Below are positions 12,430 through 12,441 of a stretch of 12,441 nucleotides of DNA, piece after piece. Position 1 is the first letter of the stretch, and each line of letters starts with the position of its first letter. Below the pieces are notes generated by a model that worked only from the letters and a program-made list of their open reading frames with translations, searched no databases and had not been told where the DNA came from. The DNA is from SVQP01 sp045603085 (GTDB taxonomy: Bacteria; Bacillota; Clostridia; Oscillospirales; CAG-272), in NCBI GenBank assembly GCA_045603085.1, contig JAZULL010000124.1, positions 1-12,441 of the forward strand. Direction: 5' to 3'. A program made the translations under genes and the position numbers.

Positions 12430-12441
12430 TCTCATATTTTT

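Noticed and set aside
1..12441. CRISPR array, transposase, prophage module or known multi-gene defence system
   Set aside because: No regularly spaced repeats and no recombinase, transposase, phage or cas-type proteins were found on either strand.

Overview
The window looks like chromosomal DNA from a Gram-positive anaerobe of the class Clostridia, probably an Oscillospiraceae/Ruminococcaceae-type gut bacterium. The reasons are AGGAGG-type ribosome binding sites, near-consensus sigma-A promoters with 17-bp spacers, hairpin-plus-T terminators, a tRNA gene with encoded CCA, the DXP isoprenoid pathway, and a clostridial flavour to the proteins. Most genes are moderately GC-rich. The genes at 1268-2584 and 11991-12371 are clearly AT-richer and look like accessory DNA. 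The organism assignment is inference; no rRNA gene is present.

Layout. 1-2584 (+): the 3' end of a rhodanese-domain gene, a zinc-dependent medium-chain alcohol dehydrogenase, and an AT-rich gene of unknown function with a HEPN-like segment whose ribosome binding site lies directly behind the dehydrogenase stop codon. 2585-3123: a gene-poor stretch with several inverted and direct repeats, a terminator, and a tRNA-Pro(GGG) gene on the minus strand with its own promoter. 3124-4047 (-): an unknown protein made of two copies of a roughly 105-residue unit. 4077-4140: back-to-back promoters whose -35 boxes form the two ends of a perfect 14-bp palindrome. 4170-5525 (+): a two-gene operon of a cytidine-deaminase-family enzyme and an ASCH-pyroglutamyl-peptidase fusion. 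It meets gpsA (5575-6564, -) at a shared bidirectional terminator. 6630-7058 (-): a GNAT acetyltransferase upstream of gpsA. 7166-9768 (-): an operon of two paralogous CNNM/CBS/CorC membrane proteins. 9990-11873 (+): dxs, transcribed divergently from the CorC pair. 11880-12441: AT-rich DNA with a GC-rich palindrome, an orphan promoter facing the end of dxs, a VOC-family gene and a hairpin at the edge.

How the genes fit together. Three are metabolic housekeeping: gpsA makes sn-glycerol-3-phosphate for phospholipids, dxs starts isoprenoid, thiamine and pyridoxal precursor synthesis, and the tRNA serves translation. The CorC pair probably handles divalent cations at the membrane. The unusual parts are the deaminase/ASCH-peptidase operon, the duplicated-unit protein sharing its control region, and the HEPN-like gene next to the tRNA. 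I do not see a complete known defence system, CRISPR array, transposase or prophage.
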